Assembly (NCBI GenBank): GCA_020848905.1
Contig: JADLHG010000067.1
Coordinates: 1 to 64,000, forward strand
DNA length: 64,000 nt
Reading direction: 5' to 3'
Origin: Deltaproteobacteria bacterium
Lineage (GTDB): Bacteria > Myxococcota_A > Polyangia > GCA-2747355 > JADLHG01
A program made the translations under genes and the position numbers. Numbering within the stretch: the stretch's first letter is position 1; every line of letters starts with the position of its first letter. The notes beneath the pieces were generated by a model. The model was given only the letters and a program-made list of their open reading frames with translations, was not told the DNA's origin and made no database searches. Of the stretch, positions 34,421 through 42,560 are shown piece by piece.

Positions 34421-34628
34421 GGGCCCTCGGGCCCCACCGCGTCCTTGCGAAATCGGAAAGCTGGCGGGCGGATCGTCGGATCTCGGTGTTCGGGTGCCTC
34501 CCGGTCCGCGGCGAGGCGGTCGATCCCTGTGGGACCATCGCGTGTTGGAACGCCACGACGCGCCGGTCGGCCGTGGCACGGGAGCTGCTCCTGCGCACTC
34601 TTCGGACAACCGTGTTTGGAGAGGACCC

Positions 34629-35822
34629 ATGTGGCGGACGCGTGAACTGACCCTGGCCCTGTGCGTGGGCCTGACCCTGAGCCTCGTGGCCTGCGGCGGC
34701 GAGACCCCCGAGGCGGGAAACGAGGAGCGCCCCGAGCTCGCCGAGCTCGGCGGGAAGGCCGACGTGCCGAGCTGGCTCCGGCACATCCCGGCGGAGTTCA
34801 ACTGCACGACGGCCGTGAGAGGCCGCTTCACCCCGTGGGATAGCGCGCACCTCTACAGCTTCCCCGGTACGCAGGGGACGGCGACCACCTTCGCCTTCGA
34901 AGGCACGTACGCTCCGTCGGCGGGGGTGGGCCTCGCGGTCTACGACGCCGAGACGGGAAAGCGCCTGGCGTCGACCCGCGTGCGCAACGCGAACAAGGCC
35001 ACGCTGGCCTACACGCCCGAGAAGGAGGGCAAGCTCCTCGTGGCGGCCTATTCGCTGCGCGCCTGGACCTGGGGCAACTACACACTGACGGCGAGCTGCG
35101 CGGCGACGAGCTGCGCGAGCAACGACGAGTGCGCCAAGGGACAGTTCTGCGCCTTCAAGAGCGGGTGCGGGCTGGACGGCACGAAGGGGACCTGCACCGT
35201 GCACCCCGACGCGTGCATCGCCCTCTACAAGCCGGTCTGCGGCTGCGACAACCGCACCCACAGCAACGGCTGCATGGCCGCATCCGCGGGCGTGTCGGTC
35301 CAGCACGACGGCGCGTGCCTGGCCATCCAGGTGACGGGCGCGGTGCAGAAGGTGGGGCAGCCCTTCCCGGCGTCGCTGACCAACACCAGCTCCGAGACGA
35401 TTTACCTCGGCGGGTGCTCCGCCTTCGACTGGCAGAAGCAGGAGGGGAAGACCTGGGTCAGCACGGGTCCCGACCGGATCTGCGTCTGGGAGGGCCTGGC
35501 GCAGCCGGTGAAGCCCGGCACCACCTTTAACCAGACCATGTTCCCGAAGGCGGCCGGGACCTATCGGCTCGTCGGGGAGTACGGCCTCGGGTGCGTCGCC
35601 GACCAGCCGCTGAGCCGCGCCAAGTGCACGAGCTTCCGCACGGCCGTCTCGGCCCACTTCACCGTGGCCGCGACGTGCGACTTCACGGCGGACCCGAGCA
35701 AGAGCTACGTGGGCAAGAGCAAGGAGGAGTGCGCGCGGATTCGCTTCTTCTGCACGGCGGACTCGACCTACTTCTCGGACGACTGCGGGTGCGGCTGTCA
35801 GAAGCTCGTCGCGCCCAAGTAA
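34629..35822 (+). CDS. Kazal-domain lipoprotein
   Basis: A 397-residue surface lipoprotein with lipobox SLVAC (about 18-22). It has a beta domain resembling a pre-peptidase C-terminal fold (NCTTAVRGRFTPWDSAHLYS). A cysteine-rich unit (SCASNDECAKGQFCAF) leads into a Kazal-type domain (about 190-235, DACIALYKPVCGCDNRTHSN then CMAASAGV), the fold of serine-protease inhibitors. A beta-sandwich with several cysteines and a cysteine-rich C-terminus (DDCGCGCQKL) complete it. Bacterial Kazal proteins are thought to restrain proteases at the cell surface; which protease is unknown. It starts about 208 bases after the kinase gene. Confidence 0.82.
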   Translation: MWRTRELTLALCVGLTLSLVACGGETPEAGNEERPELAELGGKADVPSWLRHIPAEFNCTTAVRGRFTPWDSAHLYSFPGTQGTATTFAFEGTYAPSAGVGLAVYDAETGKRLASTRVRNANKATLAYTPEKEGKLLVAAYSLRAWTWGNYTLTASCAATSCASNDECAKGQFCAFKSGCGLDGTKGTCTVHPDACIALYKPVCGCDNRTHSNGCMAASAGVSVQHDGACLAIQVTGAVQKVGQPFPASLTNTSSETIYLGGCSAFDWQKQEGKTWVSTGPDRICVWEGLAQPVKPGTTFNQTMFPKAAGTYRLVGEYGLGCVADQPLSRAKCTSFRTAVSAHFTVAATCDFTADPSKSYVGKSKEECARIRFFCTADSTYFSDDCGCGCQKLVAPK

Positions 35823-35837
35823 GGGCCCGACGGCGCG

Positions 35838-36596
35838 CTAGCGATCTTTCGCCGCGCGGAACCCACCCAGCTCGAAGACCTGCTTCTTGTCGCCGATCTC
35901 CAGGTCCCCCTTGATCATCCCCACCATCTTGCCGTCGGCGGAGAGCGCCGCGAAGACCACGTCGTCCACGCGCAGGTCCGCGCGCGTGAACTTCAGCGAG
36001 GCGAGCTTGTCGCACTGGGTCGGGAGCATCGTCTTGGCCTGAGCCAGGTCCTGGGTCGCCCGGTCGCGCATCTTGCCCGCCGGCAGGAAGGGGAGCTCGC
36101 CGATCTCCACCACCGGCAGCGACTTGCACGCCGCGCTGGTGACGGCCTTGATCGCCGCCTTGGCGGCCGCGCCGAGCGGGGCGAAGGCCCCCTTGAACTT
36201 GGCCGGGGAGAGCCCCTTCACGAACATCTTGCCGTCGGGCACCTCGCGCCCCTGGAACGAGAGGAGCTTCGGGCCGCCCTCGCCGAAGTTCAGCGCCGTG
36301 CGCAGGTAGAAGACGGCGCGGTCCCCCTGGTAGAAGATGAGCTCGAACTCGAGGGCCAGAAGGCGCGCCGAGGCCACGGTGGCCCCTTTCAGCGATTCGG
36401 TGAGCGGGGTGCGGGTCTGCACCTCGATGGGGGCGAAGGCGGCCTTGGGGTCCTTGCCCTTGAGGGCCGCGTTGACTCCCTTGGTCAGGTGATCGCCGAG
36501 CTTCTTGGCCGGGGCGAAGGGGTTGGCCGCGCTGGCCGGGGCGGCGAGGAGGCAGAGCGAGGCCACGACGAAGAACGAGCGGACGGTAGCGCGCAC
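35838..36596 (-). CDS. Exported hypothetical protein
   Basis: A 252-residue protein with a good signal peptide (RSFFVVASLCLLAAPASAANP). The mature part resembles a lipid-binding or LEA-like beta domain (FELIFYQGDRAVFYLRTALN, TRADLRVDDVVFAALSADGK), but I cannot name a family. GTG at 36596 is the chosen start because AAGGAGA lies seven bases upstream and the signal peptide follows at once. An ATG at 36626 would put that ribosome site inside the gene. It is convergent with the Kazal gene and follows the next minus-strand gene by about 100 bases, so the two may share a transcript. Confidence 0.65.
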   Translation of the reverse strand: MRATVRSFFVVASLCLLAAPASAANPFAPAKKLGDHLTKGVNAALKGKDPKAAFAPIEVQTRTPLTESLKGATVASARLLALEFELIFYQGDRAVFYLRTALNFGEGGPKLLSFQGREVPDGKMFVKGLSPAKFKGAFAPLGAAAKAAIKAVTSAACKSLPVVEIGELPFLPAGKMRDRATQDLAQAKTMLPTQCDKLASLKFTRADLRVDDVVFAALSADGKMVGMIKGDLEIGDKKQVFELGGFRAAKDR

Positions 36597-36698
36597 GAGA
36601 GGGTCTCCTTGAGCTGGGGTCCCCACGCCGGAGCGAGGGGGACGGTGGTACGGCGGGTCGGGGAGCGCGCTAGCGTAGATCGGCGACGACGGGGGAGG

Positions 36699-37433
36699 CT
36701 ACTGGATCTTCGCGGTGAACTTGGCCGCGGGGGGCAGGCGGGTCGGGGGCGGGCAGCTCTCGCCCGTGGCGAGCTCGGCCGTGTGCGACCAGTCGCTCAG
36801 CTTCACGTAGCCCAGGGAGACGCGGACGCCGCAGCTCGTGTGCGCGATGATCTGGGCCACGCGCTCGAGCTGGGTCGTCTGCCGGTAGAAGACGGCCTTC
36901 TGCCCGGCCGGGATCGTGCCGTCCTGCCGCAGCGTCGAGGAGTCGAGCGCGGTGGAGGGGTCCACGCCGAAGGTGCGCTCGAGCTCCAGACCCACCGCGA
37001 GGGGGTCGCGCGGCAGGCCGAGCTCCCGCGCGCGCTGCCCGTCGTAGGAGTACTGCACGGACCGCATGCGGAGCTCGTGCGCCTCGGCCTCCTCGGTGTA
37101 GGAGATGGCCAGGTCGCTTGCGCCGCCCGCCAGGCACAGGCTGACCTGCATGGGCGACAGGCGTTCCACCGCTCGCGCGGTGCCGCTGTAGTAGAGCCGG
37201 ACGGAGGTCGCGCGGCAGCGGGGGCTGAGCTCCTCGGAGGGCTGGGGGAGCGCCGCCTCCTCGGACGGAGTGCCGCCGCCGGTGGCGGGGAGGCGGTCGT
37301 GGTGCTCGAGGGTCGGCTCCGTCGCCTCGCCCGGCTCGTCCATCGTCCCGCAGGCGCCGGTCGTCAACCCGAAGAGCGTCGCCACGATCACCCGACCTCG
37401 AATGCGATGGCTCTGGCACGACCGACTGAGCAT
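36699..37433 (-). CDS. Predicted lipoprotein of unknown function
   Basis: A 244-residue protein beginning with a basic segment and a hydrophobic stretch (VIVATLFGLTTGAC) whose cysteine is a plausible lipidation site. An acidic tether (DEPGEATEPTLEHHDR) leads to a folded domain with SVRLYYSGTARAVERLSPMQ and SLCLAGGASDLAISYTEE. No family was recognised. ATG at 37433 is used, eight bases after GGGAG. Two cysteine pairs in the mature part suggest disulfides. Confidence 0.6.
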   Translation of the reverse strand: MLSRSCQSHRIRGRVIVATLFGLTTGACGTMDEPGEATEPTLEHHDRLPATGGGTPSEEAALPQPSEELSPRCRATSVRLYYSGTARAVERLSPMQVSLCLAGGASDLAISYTEEAEAHELRMRSVQYSYDGQRARELGLPRDPLAVGLELERTFGVDPSTALDSSTLRQDGTIPAGQKAVFYRQTTQLERVAQIIAHTSCGVRVSLGYVKLSDWSHTAELATGESCPPPTRLPPAAKFTAKIQ

Positions 37434-37581
37434 GGTTTCCGCTCCCTGCGTAGGCACCCGTTGCGAACGAAGGTCGCTAATGCAGCTGCGATGCCAAGTC
37501 TCGTTTCCGCGTAAGCCACTTGTATTACACCCGTTACCTGGAGGTCGGGAGCGGTGCTGGGGTCAGGGGATCCCCCCCGCT

Positions 37582-37597
37582 GGCTGGCCGGCCAGCC
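37582..37597. repeat. Perfect 16-base palindrome upstream of rnhB
   Basis: GGCTGGCCGGCCAGCC is a perfect inverted repeat with no loop, about 43 bases before the RNase HII start. It lies in the 206-base divergent space between that gene and the lipoprotein gene. It could be an operator or a chance product of very high GC content. Confidence 0.35.
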
Positions 37598-37639
37598 GGA
37601 TCGCCCACCGCCGTCTACTCCGCCGGCCGGGCATCGAGT

Positions 37640-38347
37640 ATGGTCCGGGGCGTGCGGCACGGACCTGGCGCGGCGACGGAGGAGAGGCCCGGGGACCCCC
37701 TCGTCCTGGGGATCGACGAGGCGGGGCGCGGTCCTCTGCTCGGGCCGCTCGTCCTCTGCGGCGTGCGCGCCTCCCCTGCGGCGCGGTCGACCTTCGCGCG
37801 CCTCGGGCTCCTCGACTCGAAGGCCTACGGCTCGACCGCGGCGGGAAAGCTCCGGCGGGCCCGGCTCGCCGAGGAGATCCGCGCGCACGCCGAGGTGGCC
37901 GTGCGGGTAGCCGAGGCGGCCGAGGTGGACCGCTGGGTCCAGGGGGCCGGGCTGAACGCGCTCGAACAGGACCTGGCGCGGGAGCTCATCGCCGACGGGG
38001 CGGCCCCGACCCGTATCGTGGCCGACGGGGCGCGGCTCTTCGGGCCCCTGCGCGCGGAGCGGCCGGAGCTCGAGGCGCTCGACCGGGCCGAATCCGTGGA
38101 GCTCGCCGTGGCCGCAGCCTCGATCGTGGCCAAGGCGGAGCGCGACGCGCGGCTCGCGGCGGAGCTCGGCCCCTACGAGGCCGAGTTCGGCCCGATCCGC
38201 GGCGGCGGCTACTGCAACGCCGGGACGCTGAGCTTTCTGCGAGCCTACGGGCAATGCCACGGGGTGTTTCCCGCGTGCGTGCGCACGAGCTGGCGCTGGC
38301 CCGAGCTCCTCGCGCTCCGGCGCGAGCTCGGCCTGGAAGACGCGTGA
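37640..38347 (+). CDS. rnhB: Ribonuclease HII
   Basis: A 235-residue cytoplasmic RNase HII, which removes ribonucleotides from RNA-DNA hybrids. It has the two-acid motif GIDEAGRGPLLGPLVL, then LLDSKAYG, NALEQDLAREL, the Asp-Gly segment VADGARLFGPL, and the late catalytic region AAASIVAKAERDAR. Spacing fits the DEDD-type active site. The sequence is somewhat divergent from standard RnhB (LLGP for LAGP, an extended middle loop). It leads a four-gene operon, with its stop overlapping the glycosyltransferase start by one base. Confidence 0.87.
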   Translation: MVRGVRHGPGAATEERPGDPLVLGIDEAGRGPLLGPLVLCGVRASPAARSTFARLGLLDSKAYGSTAAGKLRRARLAEEIRAHAEVAVRVAEAAEVDRWVQGAGLNALEQDLARELIADGAAPTRIVADGARLFGPLRAERPELEALDRAESVELAVAAASIVAKAERDARLAAELGPYEAEFGPIRGGGYCNAGTLSFLRAYGQCHGVFPACVRTSWRWPELLALRRELGLEDA

Positions 38348-39228
38348 TGCGGGCCGAACACCTCCCCGGGACCGTCTCGGTGATCGTGCCGACCCACGAC
38401 CGCGCGGCGCTCCTCGGGCGCGCGCTCGACTCGGTGCGGGCGCAGACCCGCCCGGCCGACGAGATCCTGGTCGTGGACGACGGCTCCACCGACGGCACGC
38501 GCGAGCTGCTCGCCCGCTATCCCGAGGTGCGCGTGCTCTCGCAACAGCAGCGCGGTGTGAGCGCCGCCCGAAACGTTGGGCTCCGGGCCGCGCGCGGCGA
38601 ATGGCTCGCCTTGCTCGACTCCGACGACGAATGGCGCCCCACGAAGCTCGCCCGCCAGCTCGACGCGCTTGCTCGCGCCCCCGAGCAGCGCCTCTGTCAC
38701 ACCGACGAGGTCTGGATCCGTCGCGGCCGGCGGGTCAACCCGATGCGCAAGCACCAGAAGCGCGGCGGCTTCATCTACCGGCACTGCCTGCCGCTCTGCT
38801 GCATCTCTCCCTCGTCGGTGGTCCTGCACCGCGAGGTGCTCTGCCAGGTGGGCCTCTTCGACGAGTCGCTCCCGGCGTGCGAGGACTACGACCTCTGGCT
38901 GCGCATCTGCCTGCGCCACCCGGTGCTCTTTCTCGACGAGCCGCTCCTCGTGAAGTACGGCGGCCACGCCGACCAGCTCTCGGCGCGCTACCCGGGCATG
39001 GACCGCTTTCGCATCCAGGCGCTCGAGGGGATGCTCGAACTCCCCGAGCTCGTCGGTGAGGAGCGCGAGGCCACGCGCGCCACGCTCCTCGAGAAGCTCG
39101 AGATCTACCTCGCCGGGGCGCGAAAGCGCGGACGGCACGACGAGGTGGCGAGCTACGAGGCGCGACGCGCGCGCTGGGCCGACGCTCAAGCGCGTCCACC
39201 GGAGGAGGGCGAAGCGTGCTCCGCCTAG
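38347..39228 (+). CDS. Family 2 glycosyltransferase
   Basis: A 293-residue GT2-family (GT-A fold) enzyme. It opens with VSVIVPTHDRAALLGRALDS and has LVVDDGSTDGT for the nucleotide-sugar. ALLDSDDEW is the DxD metal motif, and CEDYDLWLRICL holds the acceptor-side ED residues. No membrane segments are seen. It should move a sugar from UDP- or GDP-sugar to an unidentified acceptor, probably a surface polysaccharide. It overlaps rnhB by one base and the phosphorylase-like gene by 13 bases. Confidence 0.88.
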   Translation: MRAEHLPGTVSVIVPTHDRAALLGRALDSVRAQTRPADEILVVDDGSTDGTRELLARYPEVRVLSQQQRGVSAARNVGLRAARGEWLALLDSDDEWRPTKLARQLDALARAPEQRLCHTDEVWIRRGRRVNPMRKHQKRGGFIYRHCLPLCCISPSSVVLHREVLCQVGLFDESLPACEDYDLWLRICLRHPVLFLDEPLLVKYGGHADQLSARYPGMDRFRIQALEGMLELPELVGEEREATRATLLEKLEIYLAGARKRGRHDEVASYEARRARWADAQARPPEEGEACSA

Positions 39229-39842
39229 TCGTGGCCCTGCCCCCCGAGGCGCGTCCGCTCGTGCGGCACTACGGGCTCAAGCCGCCCGCTGAGCCCGAGC
39301 CCTTTCCGATCTACCAGGGCGAAGGGATCTGGCTCGTCGTCTCGGGACTCGGCAAGCTCGCGGCGGCGGCGGCGACCTCGTACCTCTACCTGCGCAGCGG
39401 CGGGCAGCGCCAGGCGGCCTGGCTCAACCTGGGCGTCGGCGGACACCGCGAGCATCCCCTCGGCACCGGCCTCCTCGCCCACAAGGTGATGGACGAGGCC
39501 ACCGGCTGGCGCTGGTATCCCCCGCAGCTGCCGGAGCTCGCCATCCCCTCCGCCTCGGTGCTCACGGTAGAGCGCCCCGAGACGGAGTACGCGGGCCCCT
39601 GGCTCTACGAGATGGAGGCCAGCGGCTTCTTCGTCGCGGCCAGCCGCTTCGCCGCACCCCCGCTCGTTCATTGCTACAAGGTGGTCTCCGACAACCTGCA
39701 CCAGCGCACGGAGAAGGTGGACGCCGCGCTCGTGGAGCGCCTGATCGACGAACGGCTGGGCGAGCTCGACCTCCTCGTGCGGCAGCTCGCCGCGCTGGCC
39801 CGCGACCCGGCCTCGGCCGGGAGAAACGAGTCTCGCCGATGA
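39216..39842 (+). CDS. Nucleoside phosphorylase-like protein
   Basis: A 208-residue protein with features of the PNP/MTA-SAH nucleosidase family: MLRLVVALPPEARPLVRHYG as the opening strand and P-loop equivalent, LVVSGLGKLAAAAATSYLYL, LNLGVGG, and CYKVVSDNLHQ, which carries the catalytic Asp. The family cleaves the N-glycosidic bond of purine nucleosides or related compounds such as 5-prime-deoxyadenosine adducts in hopanoid synthesis. The protein is short and the substrate is not evident. Start is GTG at 39216 with GGAGGAGG upstream. It overlaps the SDR gene by ATGA. Confidence 0.72.
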   Translation: MLRLVVALPPEARPLVRHYGLKPPAEPEPFPIYQGEGIWLVVSGLGKLAAAAATSYLYLRSGGQRQAAWLNLGVGGHREHPLGTGLLAHKVMDEATGWRWYPPQLPELAIPSASVLTVERPETEYAGPWLYEMEASGFFVAASRFAAPPLVHCYKVVSDNLHQRTEKVDAALVERLIDERLGELDLLVRQLAALARDPASAGRNESRR

Positions 39843-40576
39843 TCACGCGCAAGCTCGCGCGCGCCGACGGCCCGCGCACCATCCTGCTCACGGGGGCCAC
39901 GGGAGGGATCGGCGGCGCGATCGCCGGCCGCCTGCTCGAACGAGGCCATCGCGTCCTCGGCGTGGGACGCAACTTCCAGCGGGGGGCGATCGTGCACGAG
40001 CGCTTCGTCCCCGTCCCGGTAGACCTCGGCGCGCTCGACGCGCTCCCCGAGGCGCTGACGGCCCTCGCGCAGGCCCACCCGGAGGTCTCCGCGCTGGTGC
40101 TGGCCGCCGGCCGCGGTCACTTCGGTTCGCTCGAGGAGTTCTCGTACGACCAGATGCGCGAGCTCCTCGAGCTGAACTTCCTCAGCCAGGCCTTCGTGGT
40201 GCGCGCCTTTCTCCCGGCGTTGAAGTCGCTCCATCGGGCGGACCTGGTCTTCCTCGGCTCCGAGGCGGCGCTCGCCGGAGGGAGGCGCGGGGCGATCTAC
40301 TCGGCGAGCAAGTTCGCTCTGCGCGGCTTCGCCCAGTCGCTCCGCGAGGAGTGCTCGCGGAGCGGGGTGCACGTCTGCCTCGTCAATCCGGGGATGGTGC
40401 GCACCCCCTTCTTCGACGCGCTCTCATTCGGTCCCGGTGACGAGGAGGAGAACGCGGTCGACGAGACGAGCATCGCCCAGGCCGTGGAGCTGGCGCTCGA
40501 GAGCCCCTTCGGTACGGTGCTCGACGAGATCAACCTCTCGCCGCTGAAGAAGGTGGTCAAGCGCCGGCGGCCGTAG
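39839..40576 (+). CDS. Short-chain dehydrogenase/reductase
   Basis: A 245-residue classical SDR. It has the NAD(P) motif TGATGGIGGAIAG near residue 18, VLAAGRGHFG in the NNAG position, the Ser in FLGSEAA, and the catalytic YSASK. Arg residues after beta-2 (GRNFQRG) suggest NADP preference. It is the last of four overlapping genes. Its 3' end overlaps the 3' end of the opposite-strand ATPase gene by about 20 bases, with no room for a separate terminator. Confidence 0.87.
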   Translation: MITRKLARADGPRTILLTGATGGIGGAIAGRLLERGHRVLGVGRNFQRGAIVHERFVPVPVDLGALDALPEALTALAQAHPEVSALVLAAGRGHFGSLEEFSYDQMRELLELNFLSQAFVVRAFLPALKSLHRADLVFLGSEAALAGGRRGAIYSASKFALRGFAQSLREECSRSGVHVCLVNPGMVRTPFFDALSFGPGDEEENAVDETSIAQAVELALESPFGTVLDEINLSPLKKVVKRRRP

Positions 40577-41285
40577 TTCCGCTGGCCCTAACCCCCGAGC
40601 CTTCGTCGGCCACCACGCGGCCGTCCCGGAGCGTGAGCCGGCGACCCGCGCGCTCCGCGAAGTGCGCGTCGTGGGTCACCATCACGATCGTCATGCGCTG
40701 CTCGACGTTCAGCCGCTCGAAGAGCGCCACCACCAGCTCGGCGTTCTTGCTGTCCAGGTTCCCCGTCGGCTCGTCGGCCAGCAGGATCGCCGGCTGGTTG
40801 GCCACGGCGCGGGCGATGGCCACGCGCTGCTGCTGCCCCCCCGAGAGCTCGTTGGGACGCCGCTTCCAGAGCTCGCCGATCTCCAGGAACTCGAGCGCGC
40901 GCTCGGCGAAGTCCCCCGCCTCGTCCTTCGAGAGGCCGCGCCGCAGCATCGGCACCATCACGTTCTCGCGCACGTTGAACTCGGGGAGCAAGAAGTGGAA
41001 CTGGAAGACGAAGCCGAGCTTCTCGTTGCGTAGGTGGGCGCGGTCGTCGTCGTCAAGCTCGCTGGCGTCGACCCCGTCGATGATCACGCGCCCCGCCGAG
41101 GGGCGGTCGAGCGCGCCGAGCAGGTAGAGGAGCGTGCTCTTGCCCGAGCCGCTCGCGCCGGTCAGCGCGACGAAGTCCCCCGGCAAAAACGTCAGGTCGA
41201 GCGCGTGCAGGATGGTCTGCTTGACCTTGGCCCCGAGGACCCGGCTCAGCTTCTGCGTCTCGAGGATGGGGGTCTTCGAGCTCAC
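40557..41285 (-). CDS. ABC transporter ATPase, LolD/MacB type
   Basis: A 242-residue ABC ATPase with Walker A TGASGSGKSTLL, Q-loop FVFQFHFLLPEF, signature LSGGQQQRVAIARA, Walker B ILLADEPTGNLD and H-loop VTHD. The FQFHxLLPEF and NLDS forms are typical of LolD/MacB-like transporters that use FtsX-fold permeases to extrude substrates or lipoproteins mechanically rather than pump them. It is the third gene of the minus-strand operon, after adaptor and permease. Confidence 0.9.
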   Translation of the reverse strand: MSSKTPILETQKLSRVLGAKVKQTILHALDLTFLPGDFVALTGASGSGKSTLLYLLGALDRPSAGRVIIDGVDASELDDDDRAHLRNEKLGFVFQFHFLLPEFNVRENVMVPMLRRGLSKDEAGDFAERALEFLEIGELWKRRPNELSGGQQQRVAIARAVANQPAILLADEPTGNLDSKNAELVVALFERLNVEQRMTIVMVTHDAHFAERAGRRLTLRDGRVVADEGSGVRASGTTAAGA

Positions 41286-41294
41286 GGCGCCGCC

Positions 41295-42560
41295 TCAGGT
41301 AATTTCGCCGCGCAAGACGGCCACGGGTTCGACGCGCGAGGCGCGCCAGGCGGGGAGGATGCTCGCGGCGATGCCGACGAGGAGGGCGAAGACCGCCCCG
41401 TAGACGTAGAACATGGGGTTCTTGGCGATGAGGAACTTACGGCTCTTGACGATGCCTTCCATCGGCAGGTCGAGGTCGGCGAGGAACTCGACCAGGCGCC
41501 AGCCGACGAGGTCGCCGAGGGCCGCGCCGAGGAGCGAGATCACCGCGCCCTGCAGCACGAAGATGAAGAGGATGTCGCGCGAGCGGAGGCCCACCGCGCG
41601 CAAGATCGAGATGTCCCGCGTCTTGCCGAGCACGATCATGAGCTGGATGGCCAGAATCCCGAAGCCGCCGACGGTCAGGATGCCGCCGATGACGAGCGCG
41701 ATGATCAGGTCCTGGATGCGGAACAGGTCGAGGAAGTTCAGGTTCGCCTCCTCCCAGCTCTGCGCGTCGTGCCCCGTCATGCGCTCGAGGCGCGCGGCCC
41801 AGGCCTCCGAGGTGAACGGGTCGTCGAGCCGCACCTCGAGCTGGCCGATCACGTTCGGTCGCCCGAGGACCGTCTGCGCGGTGAGCAGGTCCACGTAGAT
41901 GCGCGACTTGTCGACCGCCGGGATGCCGACGTCGAAGATCGCGACCACCTTGAGCGAGATCGCGCGACCGCCGGGGACGGCGAGACGCACCTGGTCGCCG
42001 AGCTTCACCTGCAGATCCTTCGCCACGCCCGAGCCGAGGGCCACGCTGTCCGGCGTCGCCGCCAGGTCCCTCCACGCCCCGTCCTGCACGTACCCCGAGA
42101 CGGGGGTGCAGCGGTCCTGCGTCCTCGGGCGCACGCCGCGCAGGTCCACCCCGAGGTCCTTCGTCCCGTAGGAGAGGATGGCCTGTCCGACGAGGCTGTC
42201 GCAGACGGCCTGGATGCCGGGGAGCGCCTCGAACTCGCGGATCAGGTCGCTCGGTCGTTTGATGCGGGTGAAGCGCGAGCTGGCCTGCTCGTGCCAGATC
42301 TGCGCCACGAGGTCGAGCCGTCCCTCGTACTGCTGCAGCACCGTCTCCTTCTGCCCCAGCTCCTTGCTGAAGAGGATCACGTGCGGCGAGATGCGCAGCA
42401 TCTCGATCATGAACTTGTCCTGAAAGCCCTGCATCAGCCCGTTCATGGTGATCAGCGTGATCACGCCCAGGGCCACGCCGCTGATGGCGATGGCGTTGAG
42501 CAGGCGCCGATCCCAGAGTTGCCGCAGCGCGACGAAGACGCAGAGCTTCAGCGAGCTCAT
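41295..42560 (-). CDS. FtsX/LolE-like ABC permease
   Basis: A 421-residue inner-membrane permease with the MacB/LolC/E topology: an N-terminal helix (LLNAIAISGVALGVITLITM), a large periplasmic domain, and three C-terminal helices. GFQDKFMIEMLRISPHVIL after the first helix is close to the LolC/E pattern, and the C-terminal helices carry the FtsX signature (RAVGLRSRDILFIFVLQG). It lies ten bases before the ATPase gene and overlaps the adaptor gene by four bases. Together they form an adaptor-permease-ATPase set, the order seen in DevBCA-type exporters. Confidence 0.88.
   Translation of the reverse strand: MSSLKLCVFVALRQLWDRRLLNAIAISGVALGVITLITMNGLMQGFQDKFMIEMLRISPHVILFSKELGQKETVLQQYEGRLDLVAQIWHEQASSRFTRIKRPSDLIREFEALPGIQAVCDSLVGQAILSYGTKDLGVDLRGVRPRTQDRCTPVSGYVQDGAWRDLAATPDSVALGSGVAKDLQVKLGDQVRLAVPGGRAISLKVVAIFDVGIPAVDKSRIYVDLLTAQTVLGRPNVIGQLEVRLDDPFTSEAWAARLERMTGHDAQSWEEANLNFLDLFRIQDLIIALVIGGILTVGGFGILAIQLMIVLGKTRDISILRAVGLRSRDILFIFVLQGAVISLLGAALGDLVGWRLVEFLADLDLPMEGIVKSRKFLIAKNPMFYVYGAVFALLVGIAASILPAWRASRVEPVAVLRGEIT

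Noticed and set aside
28948-34831. Two minus-strand frames of over 1100 codons opposite the TPR-dynamin and DUF4388 kinase genes
   Set aside because: Same cause: codon bias at about 70 percent GC leaves antisense frames open. Their composition is low-complexity and no motifs appear.
37582-37597. A functional operator at the perfect GGCC-rich palindrome
   Set aside because: In very GC-rich DNA such a palindrome can arise by chance, and no regulator with a matching site is adjacent. It is listed only as a repeat.
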